Source: Desulfobacteraceae bacterium (GTDB taxonomy: Bacteria > Desulfobacterota > Desulfobacteria > Desulfobacterales > Desulfosalsimonadaceae). From it: a stretch of DNA of 6,868 nt. The position numbers and the translations under genes were made by a program. Under the pieces are notes generated by a model. That model ran no database searches. It saw only the letters and a program-made list of their open reading frames with translations, and was not told the DNA's origin. Positions 1 to 5,949 of the stretch are shown in pieces. The stretch lies in NCBI GenBank assembly GCA_011389605.1, contig JAABTZ010000155.1, positions 1 through 6,868 on the forward strand, given 5' to 3'. Numbering within the stretch: position 1 is the first letter of the stretch; every line of letters starts with the position of its first letter.

Positions 1-2334
1 ATAAGACTGCTCATAAGAAAGAAGTCTGCCTGCTTTTCCCCGCTTTTACTTTTTGCAGCACTAGGATTGCTGGCAATCGCCCCCTGGAAACCTCCCTTTT
101 TCCCGCCGGCAGATACCGAAGCGCTGCTGGATTTGGGTTACCATGAAATTTCCGGCACCGTAACCGGTCAGCCCCGGATTGAATCTTTCCGAACCCGCTG
201 TGTGCTTGATCAACTTAAGATTCGTGACAGAAACGGGACCTTGCACCTTCCGGCAGGACGCATTCAAGCAGCTGTTTATGGCACGGCACCGGAGCTGTCA
301 CCAGGCGACCGGCTTGAATTCAAAGCCAGGCTCAGGCCATTTAAAAACTTCAATAATCCAAAAGGATTTGACTACCGGCAATTCATGACTGACCGCAAAA
401 TCTGGGCATCTGCCTATGCAAACAGTAAATCGGTAAAAATATATCATTTGGCGTCAGTTGAAAAAAATCTTGAAGGCCGGGTTCATGGTCTTAGAACCGG
501 CATAGACAATGCCATCGCCGCCCGGGCCCGGGACAATAAGGATGCATCAGCAGTACTTTCAGCTCTGGTGGTAGGCAAGCGTGACCGGATTACAAAAAAA
601 GTTCAAAACAGTTTTAACAGGGCCGGGGTCAGCCATCTGCTTGCAATCTCTGGACTGCATGTGGGAATTGTTGCCACATTTTCTTTTCTGGTCATTAAGT
701 TGGTAATCAGCCGGTTTAAAATCCTGTTGTACACCGGATGGTCCCAGGGGATTTCAGCCATACTTACATTTATTCCTGTAATGACTTACGGCCTGCTATC
801 AGGCATGTCGCCATCAACCCAAAGAGCTGTTATCATGGTGGCCGTATTTCTCGGGGCACTGGCCCGCTGCAAACCATATCATAACTTCAACACCCTTGCC
901 GTTGCAGCCCTTGTCATCTGCGTTATTCATCCCCCAAGTCTTTTTTCTGTTTCCTTTCAGCTGTCCTTTGCTGCGGTGGCAGCAATTTTTTTCGGACTTT
1001 ATATATTTCCGGATCCAGGCAGGGAGATCAAAAAACCTGTTGCAAGAATTCCGGTCCGGATTGGCAGGTTTATGCAGATCTCAGCCTTTGCGATCCTGGG
1101 CACTATTCCCCTTGTCATGCATCATTTCCACCAGGCATCGGTTCTGGGTGTTTTTGCAAATATTGTAATGGTGCCGTGGATCGGTTTTGCAGTGGTACCC
1201 ATGGGTCTTTTAAGCGCCATGGTTTTTCCTTTTTCCCAGACCATTTCAGGGCTGGGATTAACGGCTGCCCATGAAATACTTGCACCGGCAATTTCTGTTA
1301 TCCGGATAATTGCAAAATCCCCGGTGGGATCATTTAATACATTCTCGCCAACCATTCCGGAGATCATCTGCATTTACGGATTTATAATTACAGGGGGCCT
1401 CCTGCTAACCAGGCAAGAGAAAAATATACGAAAACCCGCCGCAATCGGGCTTATTTTTGTTTTACTGGCATCGGCCGCCGATGCTGGTTTTTGGATAAAA
1501 AAGCGTTTTTTACACAAGGACCTGCTTATAACGGTCCTGGATGTCGGCCAGGGGCACGCCTCTTTGCTCAGGTTTCCCGGGGGGCAGACAATGCTTATTG
1601 ACGGAGGAGGGTTTTCAGATAATTCGTTATTTGACGTGGGAGAGCGAATAGTTGCCCCATACCTGCGGCAACGAAAAATCGGAACCATTGACACTGTGGT
1701 GCTGTCTCATCCGGATGCAGATCACTTAAACGGGCTGCTTTACATATTAAAACATTTCCGGATAGGCGAGGTTATCAGCACCCATAAAGCAGCCGGGACT
1801 GATAGCTATAAAGATTTCATAAAAATTTTGAATGAAAGACAAATCCGCCACCCCGCCATTGCAGAAATTAAGCGGCAGCAGCGGATAAACGGGATTGACG
1901 CTGAGATCATTTATCCCTGGCCTGATCCGGAAATCTCTTGTGCCGCCTGCCCAGGGGCAAACAACTGCAGTCTGGTCATAAGAATTTCCTATGGGGGAAA
2001 AGCAGTTTTATTTCCGGGAGACATTGAAGCCTGTGCTGAAAAACTGGTAGTGGATCAAGGGCATGAAATAAAGGCCGACGTGCTTATAGCACCCCATCAC
2101 GGAAGCAGGAATTCTTCAAGTGCGGAATTTCTCGATGCCGTAAACCCCGGCACTGTTGTCATACCTGTTCGTCATGGCAGGTATGACCTGCCGTCTGAAT
2201 ATGTACTTGATCAATACCGGGACCGTGGATACAAAATCCTGCGCACAGACGGAAACGGAGCTGTGCACATCCGGATTCATGAAAAAGGTCTTCAGGTCCG
2301 CCCGGAAATCAAAAGCCCCGATCCTGCAGGCTGA
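1..2334 (+). CDS. comEC: ComEC/Rec2 family DNA internalization protein (5' end outside window)
   Basis: Inner-membrane channel that moves single-stranded DNA into the cytoplasm during natural transformation. The frame is open from base 1 (777 codons before TGA) with no ATG or GTG near the edge, so the true start lies upstream; the TTG at 67 sits inside the first hydrophobic segment and has no ribosome binding site. Residues here count from base 1. After an N-terminal membrane segment (about 10-28) comes an OB-like region (about 40-150) ending in FNNPKGFDYR. Next is the polytopic competence domain (about 180-490) with the signature HLLAISGLHVG (212-222) and LLSGMSPSTQRA. The C-terminal metallo-beta-lactamase-like domain starts at LDVGQG (513-518) and carries SHPDADH (H570, D572, D574, H575), FPGD (D674) and APHHGS (H699, H700). 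The metal-site motifs look intact. Length is normal for full-length ComEC. Family assignment is firm; actual competence of the host is not shown. Confidence 0.96.
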   Translation: MRLLIRKKSACFSPLLLFAALGLLAIAPWKPPFFPPADTEALLDLGYHEISGTVTGQPRIESFRTRCVLDQLKIRDRNGTLHLPAGRIQAAVYGTAPELSPGDRLEFKARLRPFKNFNNPKGFDYRQFMTDRKIWASAYANSKSVKIYHLASVEKNLEGRVHGLRTGIDNAIAARARDNKDASAVLSALVVGKRDRITKKVQNSFNRAGVSHLLAISGLHVGIVATFSFLVIKLVISRFKILLYTGWSQGISAILTFIPVMTYGLLSGMSPSTQRAVIMVAVFLGALARCKPYHNFNTLAVAALVICVIHPPSLFSVSFQLSFAAVAAIFFGLYIFPDPGREIKKPVARIPVRIGRFMQISAFAILGTIPLVMHHFHQASVLGVFANIVMVPWIGFAVVPMGLLSAMVFPFSQTISGLGLTAAHEILAPAISVIRIIAKSPVGSFNTFSPTIPEIICIYGFIITGGLLLTRQEKNIRKPAAIGLIFVLLASAADAGFWIKKRFLHKDLLITVLDVGQGHASLLRFPGGQTMLIDGGGFSDNSLFDVGERIVAPYLRQRKIGTIDTVVLSHPDADHLNGLLYILKHFRIGEVISTHKAAGTDSYKDFIKILNERQIRHPAIAEIKRQQRINGIDAEIIYPWPDPEISCAACPGANNCSLVIRISYGGKAVLFPGDIEACAEKLVVDQGHEIKADVLIAPHHGSRNSSSAEFLDAVNPGTVVIPVRHGRYDLPSEYVLDQYRDRGYKILRTDGNGAVHIRIHEKGLQVRPEIKSPDPAG

Positions 2335-2364
2335 TTTTGAAAAATCAGCCTGCAGGATCGGGGC
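2306..2364 (-). terminator. Rho-independent terminator of the alpha operon, overlapping the comEC 3' end
   Basis: A perfect 24-bp inverted repeat has arms 2315-2338 and 2341-2364 separated by two bases. Read on the minus strand the stem begins 26 nt after the rplQ stop and is followed at once by TTTTGATTT (2314-2306), as expected for an intrinsic terminator. The innermost T/A pairs would open to form the loop. The left arm contains the last codons of comEC (Ser-Pro-Asp-Pro-Ala-Gly, TGA at 2332-2334). On the plus strand the stem is followed by AAGCAAGACTT with no T run, so it should work mainly for the ribosomal operon; weaker action on comEC is possible. Confidence 0.9.
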
Positions 2365-2390
2365 AAGCAAGACTTGGATACCCGATGCTG

Positions 2391-2768
2391 TTATTCCGCA
2401 GATGGGGCAGGCTTTTGGCCTGTTAGCTCCACAATGGAAACCGGCGCAGAATCACCCGGCCTGTGGCCCAGTTTTACAACCCTTGTATAGCCGCCGTTGA
2501 CATCAGCAAATCGCTTGGGCGCTTCGGCAAAAATACGGTGGACCACGGCTTTTTCCCGGACAATGGAAAGGGCCTGGCGCCGGGCATGCAGATCTCCCCT
2601 TTTTGCAAGGGTAATTATATGATCAGCCCAGCTGCGCAGCTCCTTTGCCTTGGCATCAGTTGTCTGGATCCGGTCATGCTTCAGCAGTGAAGTAACCATA
2701 TTGCGAAACATGGCACGGCGATGGCTGCTGGTACGATTTAACTTGACTCCGCTTTTTCTGTGTCGCAT
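2391..2768 (-). CDS. rplQ: 50S ribosomal protein L17 (bL17)
   Basis: Structural protein of the large ribosomal subunit. The 125-residue product has the full-length family pattern: the basic N-terminus MRHRKSGVKLNRTSSHRRAM, then MVTSLLKHDRI with an RIQTTDAKAKELR segment, and the C-terminal GGYTRVVKLGHRPGD and SIVEL stretches. Length is close to the 127 residues of E. coli L17. The ATG is 7 nt after the rpoA stop, and its ribosome binding site AGAGGAA lies inside the last codons of rpoA, so translation of the two is probably coupled. It is the last gene of the operon, followed by the terminator in the comEC end. Nothing looks altered. Confidence 0.98.
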   Translation of the reverse strand: MRHRKSGVKLNRTSSHRRAMFRNMVTSLLKHDRIQTTDAKAKELRSWADHIITLAKRGDLHARRQALSIVREKAVVHRIFAEAPKRFADVNGGYTRVVKLGHRPGDSAPVSIVELTGQKPAPSAE

Positions 2769-2775
2769 GGCAATC

Positions 2776-3807
2776 TTATTCCTCTTTCTGGTCCCGGTCC
2801 TCTTCCGGCTTCACAAAACCCTCCAGCTTCATCCCGAGTGAAAGACCCATCTCGGATAATAGCTCCTTGATTTCGTTAAGGGATTTACGACCGAAGTTTT
2901 TGGTTTTCAGCATCTCGTTTTCGGTTTTCTGGACCAGCTGATAGATTTTTCGGATATTGGCATTTCTGAGACAATTGGCGCTGCGTACGGAAAGCTCAAG
3001 TTCATCTACATCCAGGTAAAGATTCTGATTGAACCTGGGCGTGGATTCCTCCTGGGAATCATCAGGAAGCGCCGGCTCCTGATTTTCATCAAAATTGATA
3101 AACCCATGCATCTGTTCTTTTAAAATCTTGGCTGCATATGCAATGGCATCCACCGGTTTGACAGATCCATCAGTCCATATCTCCATGGTCAGTTTATCGT
3201 AATCTGTCCTTTGGCCCACACGGGCATTGCCCACCAGGTAATTAACCCGGTAAATAGGTGAAAAGATAGCGTCTATGGGCAAAGTGCCGATGGGTGCATC
3301 CGGATCCCCGTTGGCCTCGGCAAGAGAGTAGCTCTTGCCTGCCCTGACTGTAAGGGCCATCTGGAGGTTTCCTTCGGGTGTAAGTGTGGCAATATGCTGA
3401 CCCGGATTTAAGACCTCCACCCGGCCATCGCCGCTTACAATGTCTCCGGCAGTAACAATTTTTTCACCCTTGGCCTCAACGCTGAGGCTTTTTGGTTCAG
3501 GGTCATCAGTTTTAACGCGAACTTTTTTGAGATTTAGCATGATTTCGGAAACATCTTCCAGGACACCCGGAATGGTGCTGTATTCGTGCATCACTCCTTC
3601 AATCTTCACGGCGGTGATGGCCGCTCCGTAAAGAGATGAAAGAATAATCCGCCTGAGCGAATTGCCAATAGTGATGCCAAATCCCCGTTCCAGAGGCTCC
3701 CAGACAAACTTTCCATAAGTCGATGTCTGGTGGTCAGTCTCAACCCTGCCGGGTCGGATCATGTCCCGCCAGTTCATATATGTCAGTTCATTCAAGGGCA
3801 TTTTCAT
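2776..3807 (-). CDS. rpoA: DNA-directed RNA polymerase alpha subunit
   Basis: The alpha subunit dimerizes to nucleate assembly of RNA polymerase and contacts UP elements and activators. In 343 residues there is an N-terminal domain (about 11-235) with the assembly motif IGNSLRRIILSS (47-58), an acidic linker (about 240-262) and a C-terminal domain (about 265-330). The latter contains VRSANCL; R275, N278 and C279 align with E. coli R265, N268 and C269, and K308 with K298. It is slightly longer than the 329-residue E. coli protein, through a short N-terminal extension and a charged tail. I chose the ATG at 3807 because AGGTGGGAGA directly precedes it. The third-codon ATG at 3801 is about equally well placed (10 nt from AGGTGG). 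The ATG at 3777 has no binding site. Confidence 0.98.
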   Translation of the reverse strand: MKMPLNELTYMNWRDMIRPGRVETDHQTSTYGKFVWEPLERGFGITIGNSLRRIILSSLYGAAITAVKIEGVMHEYSTIPGVLEDVSEIMLNLKKVRVKTDDPEPKSLSVEAKGEKIVTAGDIVSGDGRVEVLNPGQHIATLTPEGNLQMALTVRAGKSYSLAEANGDPDAPIGTLPIDAIFSPIYRVNYLVGNARVGQRTDYDKLTMEIWTDGSVKPVDAIAYAAKILKEQMHGFINFDENQEPALPDDSQEESTPRFNQNLYLDVDELELSVRSANCLRNANIRKIYQLVQKTENEMLKTKNFGRKSLNEIKELLSEMGLSLGMKLEGFVKPEEDRDQKEE

Positions 3808-3879
3808 TCTCCCACCTGTTTGATATCCATCCGCCTTTGTTCCGGGTCGTCAGGAGTTGCACCAAATCAGATTTCATGC

Positions 3880-3927
3880 GCCCTGCAGCCGACCGGCTGA
3901 AAACGTTTAAGCCGGCCGTGTCAGGGC
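3880..3927 (-). other. Two-tier RNA hairpin in the rpsD-rpoA spacer
   Basis: On the minus strand, directly after the rpsD stop, the transcript can form an outer 6-bp stem GCCCTG/CAGGGC (3922-3927 with 3880-3885). Inside it is a 9-bp stem CGGCCGGCT/AGCCGGTCG (3910-3918 with 3890-3898, one G-U pair) around an 11-nt loop. No U run follows, so it is not a standard terminator. It could be an RNA-processing, 3'-end-protecting or attenuating structure between rpsD and rpoA. The pairing is seen directly; the role is inferred. Confidence 0.6.
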
Positions 3928-4557
3928 TTATTTAGAGTAAAACTCGATAATCTGATTTTCCTGGATCGGCATGGTGATATCGTCGCGGACCGGCAAGGTT
4001 TTGATACTGCCTTTCATGGCCTCTTTGTCGAGCTCAATCCATTGAGGCATTCCCCGCCGAACGACAGCATCCATGGCTTCACTGATGGCAGCCACGCTGT
4101 GGCTCTTTTGCCGGACTTCTATTAAATCGCCCGGCTTTACCTGGTAGGAAGGGATGTTGACCTTCCGCCCGTTGATCAGGAAATGATCGTGCTTGACCAG
4201 TTGCCGGGCCTGTACCCGGGAAGAGGCAAATCCAAGACGGTATACGACATTGTCTAAACGACACTCAAGCATCACCAGCAGGTTGGTGCCGGTAACGCCT
4301 TTTTTCTGTTCAGAACGCTGAAAAAAAAGCCGGAACTGCTTTTCCGACAAGCCGTATGTCCGCTTGACCTTCTGTTTCTCCCGCAATTGAAGTCCGTAGT
4401 CGGATATCTTTCCTCCGCGCCGCTGGCCGTGCTGCCCAGGCGGATAGCTGCGCCTGTCAAAAGCACATTTATCAGAATAACACCGATCGCCCTTGAAATA
4501 CAATTTCAGATTTTCCCGGCGGCATATCCGACATACAGATCCACGATATCGTGACAA
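3928..4557 (-). CDS. rpsD: 30S ribosomal protein S4 (uS4), TTG start
   Basis: Primary 16S rRNA-binding protein that starts assembly of the small subunit and, in E. coli, represses translation of its own operon. From the TTG at 4557 the product has 209 residues and begins M-SRYRGSVCRICRREN, as S4 proteins usually do. That TTG lies 5 nt after GGGAGG in the strong binding site AAGGGAGGAA. The reading frame continues up to an ATG at 4617, but those 20 extra residues do not match the family and have no binding site. Cys9, Cys12, Cys26 and Cys31 form a CX2C...CX4C set typical of zinc-binding S4. The S4 RNA-binding domain lies at about 99-162 (LDNVVYRLGFASSRVQARQL). It is preceded by a 152-nt spacer and followed by a 120-nt one, both unusually long for this operon. 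Confidence 0.97.
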   Translation of the reverse strand: MSRYRGSVCRICRRENLKLYFKGDRCYSDKCAFDRRSYPPGQHGQRRGGKISDYGLQLREKQKVKRTYGLSEKQFRLFFQRSEQKKGVTGTNLLVMLECRLDNVVYRLGFASSRVQARQLVKHDHFLINGRKVNIPSYQVKPGDLIEVRQKSHSVAAISEAMDAVVRRGMPQWIELDKEAMKGSIKTLPVRDDITMPIQENQIIEFYSK

Positions 4558-4709
4558 TGCTTCCTCCCTTGGATGTAATATATAATTCAGTCGAAATAAC
4601 CGCTTGGCCCGATTCACATATAAATCAGGAAAACGGTTTTATCGTTTCAAAGAAAAACAATAAAGAACTGTTTCAGGTTTCCGGCTGCAAATACCGGCAG
4701 CCAGCGATA
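4558..4709 (-). other. Long rpsK-rpsD spacer, possible S4 leader
   Basis: A 152-nt AT-rich spacer separates the rpsK stop from the rpsD start, while most neighbours here are 7-27 nt apart. Just after the rpsK stop a GC-rich hairpin GGCTGC/GCAGCC can form (4697-4702 with 4683-4688, 8-nt loop). Then comes a T-rich tract and a weaker AAACG/CGTTT hairpin near 4633-4649. No good promoter is visible: TATATT near 4577-4582 is too close to the ribosome binding site and lacks a -35 box. A leader RNA for autogenous control by S4 is possible but unproven. Confidence 0.35.
4561..4570 (-). promoter_or_regulatory. Ribosome binding site that fixes the rpsD TTG start
   Basis: On the minus strand this reads AAGGGAGGAA, followed by GCA and then the TTG at 4557-4555. 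GGGAGG ends 5 nt before the start codon, an ideal spacing. No comparable site precedes the upstream in-frame ATG at 4617. Together with the S4 N-terminal consensus this settles the start. Confidence 0.88.
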
Positions 4710-5102
4710 TCATACCCTGCGGCGCTTGGGCGGCTTGCATCCGTTGTGCGGCACTGGTGTGACGTCCTTGATCATGGCCACGTTAAGACCGGTTGACTGC
4801 AGTGCCTTAAGGGCCGACTCCCTGCCAGGACCAGGGCCTTTGACATAAACCTCCACATTTTTCAGCCCGTGTTCCATAGCCTTTTTAGCGGCATCCTCAG
4901 AAGCCTGCTGGGCGGCAAAGGGAGTGCTTTTACGAGATCCCTTAAACCCGTTTATGCCCGCACTTGACCAGGAGATTACATTGCCGCCCGGATCCGTGAT
5001 TGTAACTATAGTGTTGTTGAAGGTGGAATAGATATGCACGACACCGCTTGCAATATTCTTTTTAACCTTTTTTTTCGTGCGTACTGCTTTTCGTTTCGCC
5101 AT
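4710..5102 (-). CDS. rpsK: 30S ribosomal protein S11 (uS11)
   Basis: Protein of the small-subunit platform, which lines the mRNA exit region. The 130-residue product has the basic N-terminus, then HIYSTFNNTIVTITDPGGN, SWSSAG, GFKGSRKSTPFAAQ, VYVKGPGPGRESALKAL and the terminal VTPVPHNGCKPPKRRRV. All are standard S11 blocks, and the length is within one residue of the E. coli protein. The ATG lies 27 nt after the rpsM stop. AAAGGCGAG upstream provides a moderate ribosome binding site. Translation ends at TGA, then a hairpin-bearing spacer leads to rpsD. No anomalies. Confidence 0.98.
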   Translation of the reverse strand: MAKRKAVRTKKKVKKNIASGVVHIYSTFNNTIVTITDPGGNVISWSSAGINGFKGSRKSTPFAAQQASEDAAKKAMEHGLKNVEVYVKGPGPGRESALKALQSTGLNVAMIKDVTPVPHNGCKPPKRRRV

Positions 5103-5129
5103 CGGTTCTCGCCTTTACATAAATTTCAG

Positions 5130-5513
5130 TTACTTTTTCTTGGCTCCGCCTTTTTTCTTCACCGCAGTGCGACGCGGACCTTTCCGGGTTCGCGCATTGG
5201 TCGATGTCCGCTGCCCGTGAACAGGAAGCGATCGGCGATGGCGAAGTCCACGGTAACATCCAAGGTCCATGAGCCGCTTGATATTCATGGAAATCTCAGT
5301 GCGCAACTCCCCTTCAACCTTGTAGTCATTATCAATGACCCGTCGTATCTGGTTGATGTCCGAGTCGGTCAAAACATCGGTCTTGATATTCTCGTCGATA
5401 CCGAGCCTTGACAGAATCTCCCTGGAAGAGGAGTAGCCGATGCCGTAAATGTAGGTGAGGCCGATCACTATCCGCTTGTTTTTCGGTAAATCGACTCCTG
5501 CAATCCGTGCCAA
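5130..5513 (-). CDS. rpsM: 30S ribosomal protein S13 (uS13), TTG start
   Basis: Head protein of the small subunit that contacts tRNA and takes part in inter-subunit bridges. The 127-residue product begins MARIAGVDLPKNKRI, exactly where S13 proteins begin, using the TTG at 5513. A strong AAGGAGG ends 8 nt upstream, immediately after the rpmJ stop. The helix-two-turn-helix region (about 14-75) contains YIYGIGYSSSREIL, and the C-terminal part has CYRGLRHRRSLPVHGQRT and NARTRKGPRRT. The tail ends in a lysine-rich stretch (VKKKGGAKKK), a few residues longer than the 118-residue E. coli protein. Only 16 nt separate it from rpmJ, so there is no room here for an E. coli-style alpha-operon leader before rpsM. 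Confidence 0.98.
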   Translation of the reverse strand: MARIAGVDLPKNKRIVIGLTYIYGIGYSSSREILSRLGIDENIKTDVLTDSDINQIRRVIDNDYKVEGELRTEISMNIKRLMDLGCYRGLRHRRSLPVHGQRTSTNARTRKGPRRTAVKKKGGAKKK

Positions 5514-5521
5514 TGTGCTTG

Positions 5522-5528
5522 CCTCCTT
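5522..5528 (-). promoter_or_regulatory. Ribosome binding site that fixes the rpsM TTG start
   Basis: The minus strand reads AAGGAGG, a full Shine-Dalgarno match, with 8 nt (CAAGCACA) before the TTG at 5513-5511. It starts one base after the rpmJ stop codon, so terminating ribosomes on rpmJ could re-initiate here. Confidence 0.88.
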
Positions 5529-5529
5529 G

Positions 5530-5643
5530 TTATCCCTGCCGCTGTTTGTGTCGCTTGTTGATACAAATCACCCGAACCGTTCCATTGCGTTTTATGATTT
5601 TGCAATTACGGCATATCTTTTTAACTGATGCTCTGACTTTCAT
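5530..5643 (-). CDS. rpmJ: 50S ribosomal protein L36 (bL36), zinc-binding form
   Basis: Smallest protein of the large ribosomal subunit. The minus strand encodes 37 residues starting MKVRASVKKICRNCKIIKR and ending NKRHKQRQG, with TAA at 5530-5532. Cys11, Cys14, Cys27 and His32 make the CX2C...CX4H zinc ribbon of the C+ type of L36. The ATG at 5643 follows GAGGAGCGATC, a good ribosome binding site about 7 nt away. It lies between infA and rpsM, the usual place in many bacteria. The gene is short enough to be missed by length-filtered gene calling, but the match to the family over its full length leaves little doubt. Confidence 0.97.
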   Translation of the reverse strand: MKVRASVKKICRNCKIIKRNGTVRVICINKRHKQRQG

Positions 5644-5674
5644 GATCGCTCCTCATAGGCATTGCAGGTAAATC

Positions 5675-5704
5675 TGTATAAAATATGCTTCGAACCTGCT
5701 GCAA
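5675..5704 (-). promoter_or_regulatory. Weak candidate sigma-70 promoter between infA and rpmJ
   Basis: In the 66-nt infA-rpmJ spacer the minus strand has TTGCAG (5704-5699) and TATACA (5680-5675) with an 18-nt spacer, matching 3 of 6 and 4 of 6 consensus bases. It would sit just upstream of rpmJ and could feed the alpha-operon part. The match is weak and may be chance. Confidence 0.2.
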
Positions 5705-5709
5705 AATTT

Positions 5710-5928
5710 TTACTTGGTGCGGTATGTAATCCGCCCCCGGGTCAGATCATAGGGAGACAGTTCAACAGTTACGCTGTCTCCCGGCAGAATCTTGATAAAA
5801 TGCATTCTCATCTTTCCTGACAGATGGGCAAGGATCTGATGATTATTTTCCAGTTCCACCTTAAACATTGCATTGGGAAGAGTCTCAACGACCGTGCCCT
5901 GAACCTTTATCGGTTCCTCTTTTGCCAT
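5710..5928 (-). CDS. infA: Translation initiation factor IF-1
   Basis: Small OB-fold factor that binds the ribosomal A site during initiation and works with IF-2 and IF-3. The product has 72 residues, the same as E. coli IF-1, and begins MAKEEPIKVQGTVVE. It contains the S1-like OB blocks LPNAMFKVELEN, LAHLSGKMRMHFIKILPGD and the nearly invariant end VELSPYDLTRGRITYRTK. The ATG is 21 nt after the secY stop. The upstream CGGGGGATTTGC gives only a wobble-type Shine-Dalgarno match. In many bacteria adk and/or map lie between secY and infA; here neither does. A 66-nt spacer follows before rpmJ. Confidence 0.98.
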   Translation of the reverse strand: MAKEEPIKVQGTVVETLPNAMFKVELENNHQILAHLSGKMRMHFIKILPGDSVTVELSPYDLTRGRITYRTK

Positions 5929-5949
5929 GCAAATCCCCCGCTTCTGCTG

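Noticed and set aside
67..2334. comEC starting at the TTG at 67
   Set aside because: The frame is open to base 1, the TTG falls inside the hydrophobic N-terminal segment, and no ribosome binding site precedes it. The gene is cut by the window edge.
2156..2500. Plus-strand 114-codon frame running through the terminator dyad
   Set aside because: It overlaps comEC in another frame and lies antisense to rplQ. Its length comes from the palindrome and lack of stops, with no recognisable domain.
3788..3877. 29-codon frame on the minus strand in the rpsD-rpoA spacer, ending inside the rpoA start
   Set aside because: Only a weak binding site (AGGGCGC), no recognisable family and no sign of coding pattern. 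Most likely chance, though translational coupling to rpoA cannot be excluded.
4577..4582. TATATT as a -10 box upstream of rpsD
   Set aside because: No -35 element at suitable distance, and the transcript would start at or within the ribosome binding site.
5664..5699. GCAGGT/ACCTGC inverted repeat in the infA-rpmJ spacer
   Set aside because: Only 6 bp with a 24-nt loop and no T run. Too weak to call a terminator or regulator.
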